Translations under genes and position numbers: made by a program
Notes under the pieces: generated by a model
Told to the model about the DNA's origin: nothing
Databases searched by the model: none
Seen by the model: the letters and a program-made list of their open reading frames with translations, nothing else
In this document: one piece after another, positions 60,042 through 64,000 of the stretch
How positions within the stretch are numbered: position 1 is the first letter of the stretch
Layout: each line of letters opens with the position of its first letter
Assembly (NCBI GenBank): GCA_905221605.1
Contig: CAJNDS010000570.1
Span: 27,538-91,537 of the forward strand
Origin: Symbiodinium natans
Lineage: Eukaryota; Sar; Dinophyceae; Suessiales; Symbiodiniaceae
DNA: 64,000 nucleotides
Direction of reading: 5' to 3'

Positions 60042-61326
60042 ATGGCGGAACAGCAAAGAAACTTTGAAGCAATGTTGGCCGGCATCGGCCAGGCCACAGA
60101 AGCTTGAGGAAGAGTTGCGAGCCAAACAGCGACTCAACAGCAGCTAACAGAAGCAATGCAAAGGCTTACGGAGGCAGCCAGCCAAGGTGCTGCCCAAGCT
60201 GCAAGAAACTTGCAAGAAGTTTTGGAGGTGAAGGAGCGCCAAGGGCGCAACCCTCAGGTGTCGTTCGATACGGGAGGAAAGATCCTGAAGCCGCCAGAAG
60301 TGTTCAACCCGGCAACACTAGAAGAAGAAGTCTCTCAATGGAGCGACTGGAGTTTCGCCTTTAAGAGAGTTTCGCCTTTAAGAACTTCCTAGCATTCATG
60401 GACTATGAGTTCCTGGCAGATCTGAAGAAAGCTGAAGCATCAACGGATGCATTAGACATCGAAGATGACGTCGATGGATTCTATATGCAGCGAACGAAGG
60501 ACGGAAGATAAGAGGAATGAAGCTATATGTGTTGAGTAGCTACTTGAGGAATCGTCCGTTGAAGGTGTTGAGAAGCATCGACAACATGGATGGATTTGAA
60601 GTTTGGAGACGACTCACAACGGAGCTCGAGCCATCCTCAAGATCTCGAAGCCTGGCAATGTCAACGAGTACGAGAAGTTATCGACAACGAAGTACGATGA
60701 CAACTTGAAGATCGGGACGTTGCTGAAGGGAAACCTGAAGCATCCTGGTAGGAATCAATGAGAAGACAAGTTACAATGACTTGAGAACGAAGCTGCTACA
60801 GTACGAAAAACGTGGTCTGCTGAGAACATTTTGGGAGCGCAACGTTCATGCCCCAGGAACAAGTTCAAGTTCCAAAGAATATCAAGGGCCGATCCAATGG
60901 AGATTGACCGGCTAAAAGGCAAAGGAAAGTTCGAGAAAGGAAAAGGAAAAGGAAAGTTCGAGAAAGGAAAAGGAAAGAGAAAAGGAATGAACAGGAAAGG
61001 CGGACGAGGAAGAGGCCGCGGCAAAGGCCGTGGTGAAGGACGTGAGGCAAGTAGAGAATGGTGGCTACGAAGTCAAGAAAAAGGTTCAGGTGGAAAATCA
61101 AGGTCTGGAGTGGAGTGCTACAAGTGCGGAAAGTACGGTCATTTTCGCATCAGAATGTTGGACACCAGCGAAAGAAGGAAAAGACTCAGAAAAAGGAGGA
61201 AAGTCAAAAGGAAAGATGCAACAAGTCCGTAAAAGGATTGGAGCCAAGATCAATGGTCAAGTGGTCTATGGAGTGCGCCATCACAGTCGAGCACCAGTTC
61301 ACACACTCAACTCAGTATCGAAGTAG
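60042..61326 (+). pseudogene. Copia Gag with CCHC zinc knuckle, frameshifted
   Basis: An ATG at 60,042 starts MAEQQRNFEAMLAGIGQATE, then a TGA. The next phases give QLTEAMQRLTEAASQGAAQA, FDTGGKILKPPEVFNPATLE, MDYEFLADLKKAEASTDALD, MKLYVLSSYLRNRPLKVLRS and MDGFEVWRRLTTELEPSSR. These are the helical capsid-like parts of copia Gag in this group. A Gly/Lys/Arg-rich stretch (KGKFEKGKGKGKFEKGKGKR) leads to the knuckle ECYKCGKYGHF, whose last Cys (ASEC) lies in the next phase. The Gag would coat element RNA. Four or more phase changes make it a pseudogene. No integrase or RT follows. Confidence 0.7.
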
Positions 61327-62200
61327 ACTTTAGGTGCTCGGTTCTTCGGGTTGCTGCTGGTTGGTGGTTTTGTTTTGTGTTTGTTTTGGTGTGTGTTTGC
61401 TTTGGTTTTCGCACCTGCTCCTTTTCACCTCTCGCATTTTATAAGAACGGCCTACTGCGCTGCTGATGTAGTAAAGAGGCAATGGTCCAAAAAAAACAAA
61501 ACCTCATGGAGGCATGTCAAACTTCAAAGGACTTTCCTCTGACGGGACAGGTCATGGAACATGGTTGTCTTTAGGACTTTCCTCTCAAACAAGCTGGGGG
61601 CCTTAAAACAAAGCCACGGTTCCGGCCTGGTAATCCGAGTCCCCGCAAAAAGAAGAAGAATAAGCACCCTCTTCCCTTCGATGACAACGAGATAAGGCGA
61701 AGCTCTTCGTCTGCACCCACGGCGCGGTGAATTTGCATCTAGGTGACGCTTACTCGGATTTGGCCAAGGCCTTGCCGGAACGAGGCAGCCTCAAAGAAGC
61801 GCTGCAGGGCACCAACTTGCCTTTAACAGGAAGGTTCGGAATTCGAGCAAGTCCCATCAACATGGATCGCCTCCAGGGCAGTTGGCTTCTCAACATGCCT
61901 CCAACAATGTCATCTCCGCGGTTTGCAACTTCTCGACATGGTGCAAAAGATTCAGATGTGCCTTAATTTGCGTCGGTCCGCTGAGGGCTGGGCGGTGGAA
62001 TACCGTGGCTCAAGCCTAGCCCTAAGGCTGCTCGTGGTTCGGTGGCGGTTGCCGTCAGTCCGCCGCCGCCCCCACGAAGGGACGCGTCGCGCACTCCGTG
62101 TGGCACGTCGAGACAGGCGTTCTGAAAAGGCTAACATGCAGAAAGCCGCTGCCAGCTCTTGCCTGCACCTCGTGCTCCGGCTCGGGGAGGACCGGCTGGC
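61327..62200. other. No gene recognised
   Basis: A T/G-rich stretch (61,340-61,420) and short frames only. One plus frame at 61,727-61,966 (LHLGDAYSDLAKALPERGSL) is protein-like but unrecognised. Confidence 0.5.
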
Positions 62201-62653
62201 TTATCGGGGGAGTCCTTGGGGGTCCACCACGTATTTGGTTGAAGGGCACGTGGGCAGCTGGTACGCACGGCCAGCGAGGAAGGCCACCATAGCTGCAGGA
62301 GGCACATTGACCTGTAGGCCTGTAATGCGATTGTCCGTCTCAGGAAAGCCCAAGACAACAGGCAGCCCTGCTGCTCGTTTCAAGGGGCCCTTTTGATGAG
62401 ACTCAAAAGCTAGCAAAAGCGCCTCCAACCAGTAGTCTGGGTCGGCGTAGCACAACATAGCCGGAAAACTGGCATTTTTGACCCCTGGCACATCTGCGAC
62501 AGCAAAGAAGAGATCGGCGATGAACTGGGCAGTGGTCAGAAATCCGTACCCGACCAAAGAGTCCGACAGCCTGGTTTTATCCAGCTGTGGTATCTGGAAT
62601 GATAGTATGTCCGCCAAATCAATGTGCTGTAGCGCCCCTAGAGTCGCAAGCAT
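62201..62653 (-). CDS. Unrecognised protein, 150 residues
   Basis: The product begins MLATLGALQHIDLADILSFQ and contains ADLFFAVADVPGVKNASFPA and YWLEALLLAFESHQKGPLKR. It looks globular, with balanced composition and no signal peptide or obvious metal site. A second coding-like frame lies just upstream on the same strand (63,073-62,679). Together they may be one broken gene. No family can be named. Confidence 0.35.
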   Translation of the reverse strand: MLATLGALQHIDLADILSFQIPQLDKTRLSDSLVGYGFLTTAQFIADLFFAVADVPGVKNASFPAMLCYADPDYWLEALLLAFESHQKGPLKRAAGLPVVLGFPETDNRITGLQVNVPPAAMVAFLAGRAYQLPTCPSTKYVVDPQGLPR

Positions 62654-62678
62654 TGCGTGATGATGGGGTCATAGACTT

Positions 62679-63073
62679 TCAGATAAGCCGCCGGGAAGGT
62701 CTCAGGCAGGTGGAGAAGGGTGTCTGCAATGCCCAATTGGTGTCAGGTTCCTGGAGCTGGTGTGGCAGGCGCAGCAGCAACTCTTCATAGGTCCTATACG
62801 CGCGAAGTTGCTGCCCATGTGTCGTCAAATAAGTTAAATCAAGCACATGTCGGGCCTGGGCTTCACGCTCCTCCCAAAATGACCCCGCCTCGAGTGCACG
62901 CCACATGAGCCCGCAAACAGAATCTTCACTTTCATGGAGAGGAGACTGATTGCTCGAAGTCCTGCGATCACAAGCGCTGCTTGGTTCGCCAGGCCCCCTT
63001 GGCTTGGACCTGTGTGAAAGCACAGCAGCAGCGCGCTGAACCCTCTTTTTCTCACGACTTGAGCCAAAGTCAT
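62679..63073 (-). CDS. Unrecognised coding remnant upstream of the 62.2-kb frame
   Basis: Two overlapping phases carry MTLAQVVRKRGFSALLLCFH (from an ATG at 63,071-63,073) and SEDSVCGLMWRALEAGSFWE with RAYRTYEELLLRLPHQLQEP (63,023-62,679). The switch between them implies an indel. Strand and spacing suggest continuity with the frame ending at 62,201. Function unknown. Confidence 0.3.
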
Positions 63074-63502
63074 AAGCCGGAGGCTTCGTCAGTGAAACTC
63101 TTTACACACAGGTGAAAACTCTGCTCTGCCACGTGTTCTCCACAGCCACAAAACAAACTCAAACGTCAGTGGGAGTTCTCGGGACCTACCCAACTACACC
63201 TAAAGCAAGCAAAAACGTGCACAGTCACTTCTACAGCTTCCAGACACACATCCCTACAACTCAAGCACTTCAAAAGGCTTTCCCACTTAAAGCAGCACTC
63301 CCGTCGAGCCTCCAAGGCACAACTACGGAGTTCCTACAACTACACACACAACTCTGAGCCAGCATGCAGGACAACAAAGTTAACATGTCCTTAGACAGGA
63401 ACTTTCTTCAGCAAGCGCAGAGCGTTACCCAGTGGGCGTCCTTCATGCAAACGATTCGCCCGGAGCCCCTTTGGGGCGAGACATTGTCTCTCAGGCAGTC
63501 GG
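63074..63502. other. No gene recognised
   Basis: An A/C-rich spacer without a credible frame. Confidence 0.5.
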
Positions 63503-63970
63503 TCACCCTGCTACGGCAAAACCACAGCTCAAAAGCCGGGAATGTGGTGCACCCACAGGCCATCTACAGGGAACTATGTTACAAGCAGACTCAGCAGGGA
63601 AAGAGTTGCAAGCCTCAGCCCAATGGCCGGGAAACTGCATGCCCCCAGTGAAGCAGCACCGGTTTCCACAGCCTCTTAGGCCGGGGTGGCGCACAACCAG
63701 CGAACTTCTTCGGGGTGGACCCCTGGAAACTTGCCGAAAGTAGCCCACCTCATGGGGGCAGTGTCTGGCAACTACCCTCCAAAAGCCCGTCCATTCCGGC
63801 CTCCCTTGGGAGGGGCCCCAGTTGTCGGCATCGATGAAGGCCGGAAGGGGAATCAACCTCGTGCCTTGCGGCCTATGGCTGAGGTTTGAGATGCCAACAT
63901 CCTTGGCATCTACCCCACAGGCATACAAGTAAAGCAAGGTCGCCAAGGTGGCCAGGACGTAGGAGTGCAC
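63503..63970 (-). CDS. LINE-like N-terminal fragment, runs to window edge region
   Basis: The frame starts with a hydrophobic leader (MHSYVLATLATLLYLYACGV) followed by DVGISNLSHRPQGTRLIPLP. The LSxRPxGTRL motif is one I recall from the start of long LINE polyproteins in dinoflagellates. The remainder is Cys/Arg-rich and fades. The link to LINEs is from memory and weak. Confidence 0.3.
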   Translation of the reverse strand: MHSYVLATLATLLYLYACGVDAKDVGISNLSHRPQGTRLIPLPAFIDADNWGPSQGRPEWTGFWRVVARHCPHEVGYFRQVSRGPPRRSSLVVRHPGLRGCGNRCCFTGGMQFPGHWAEACNSFPAESACNIVPCRWPVGAPHSRLLSCGFAVAG

Positions 63971-64000
63971 TCGAAGGCCATTGGCACCGTTTTCCTGGAG

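Noticed and set aside
61996-62010. ACCGTGGCTCAAG, another spliced-leader-like string
   Set aside because: Only 8 contiguous bases match the leader end; expected by chance in 64 kb.
63058-63068. TTTGGCTCAAG on the minus strand, matching the last 11 bases of the dinoflagellate spliced leader
   Set aside because: It lies downstream of, and in frame with, an ATG (MTLAQV), and the bases before it do not match the leader. It is probably coding coincidence, not a retroposed spliced-leader relic.
1-64000. CRISPR arrays, rRNA, tRNA or bacterial-type operons
   Set aside because: Repeats are contiguous tandem arrays without spacers. No cloverleaf with a convincing T-arm was found, and coding frames are eukaryotic retroelement types.

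Overview
The window looks like nuclear DNA of a dinoflagellate, most likely of the Symbiodiniaceae or a relative. The reasons are the density of retroelements of types I associate with that group: tyrosine-recombinase (YR) retroelements whose pol carries a methyltransferase-like domain, LINEs with a ubiquitin-protease domain, copia elements, and phage-tail-like peptidase S74 fragments. Long polypurine, poly(G) and TATC arrays and TTTAGGG-type interstitial repeats fit as well. I found no intact ordinary host gene, no rRNA, no convincing tRNA and no CRISPR array. Identifications rest on motifs read by eye and on family knowledge; no database search was run.

Layout. 1-9.2 kb is mostly simple-sequence DNA: a GGTAGAGA array, a 1.4-kb polypurine tract, CA and CT/GA runs, poly(A) and a 200-bp poly(G) tract. 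9.3-11.8 kb is a scrambled virus-like patch: an S74 tail-fibre-type gene with its Ser/Lys motif, a retroviral-type integrase remnant, and two inverted pieces of S74 stalk. 11.8-15.0 kb (minus) is a copia element lacking its 5' part. A 40-bp satellite (15.0-15.56 kb) separates it from a LINE (15.56-19.16 kb, minus) that is cut off at the other satellite edge. 19.3-30.2 kb (minus) is a decayed YR retroelement with split direct repeats. 30.4-33.2 kb holds copia and unknown coding remnants. 33.4-38.8 kb (plus) is a LINE encoding an AP-type endonuclease, a reverse transcriptase with its palm deleted, zinc fingers, a conserved unknown domain and a ubiquitin-specific protease (USP) domain. 38.9-47.2 kb (minus) is a third, broken YR element joined to an integrase fragment and interrupted by telomere-like repeats. 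48.3-59.5 kb is a TATC / ACGGGAGCCCGT repeat field into which a nearly complete YR element (49,278-58,436, minus) has inserted. 59.5-61.3 kb has a strongly structured leader and a decayed copia gag. 62.2-64 kb holds unrecognised or LINE-like minus-strand reading frames.

The best system here is the young YR element. Its split direct repeats have the Ngaro-type order A1 ... B1-A2-B2. In sense order it encodes a small unknown protein, a tyrosine recombinase, a Gag-like protein with a Cys/His knuckle, then one long protein joining a 2-oxoglutarate/Fe(II)-dioxygenase-like domain, a DNA-methyltransferase-like domain and a reverse transcriptase, followed by RNase H. The small protein is recognisably conserved in the decayed element 30 kb away (26 identities in 66 ungapped positions by hand). 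The dioxygenase-like motif is conserved in the third element. Two arrays of short hairpins whose stems vary while pairing is kept (28,992-29,267 and 59,694-59,968) are the other signals most worth following up.
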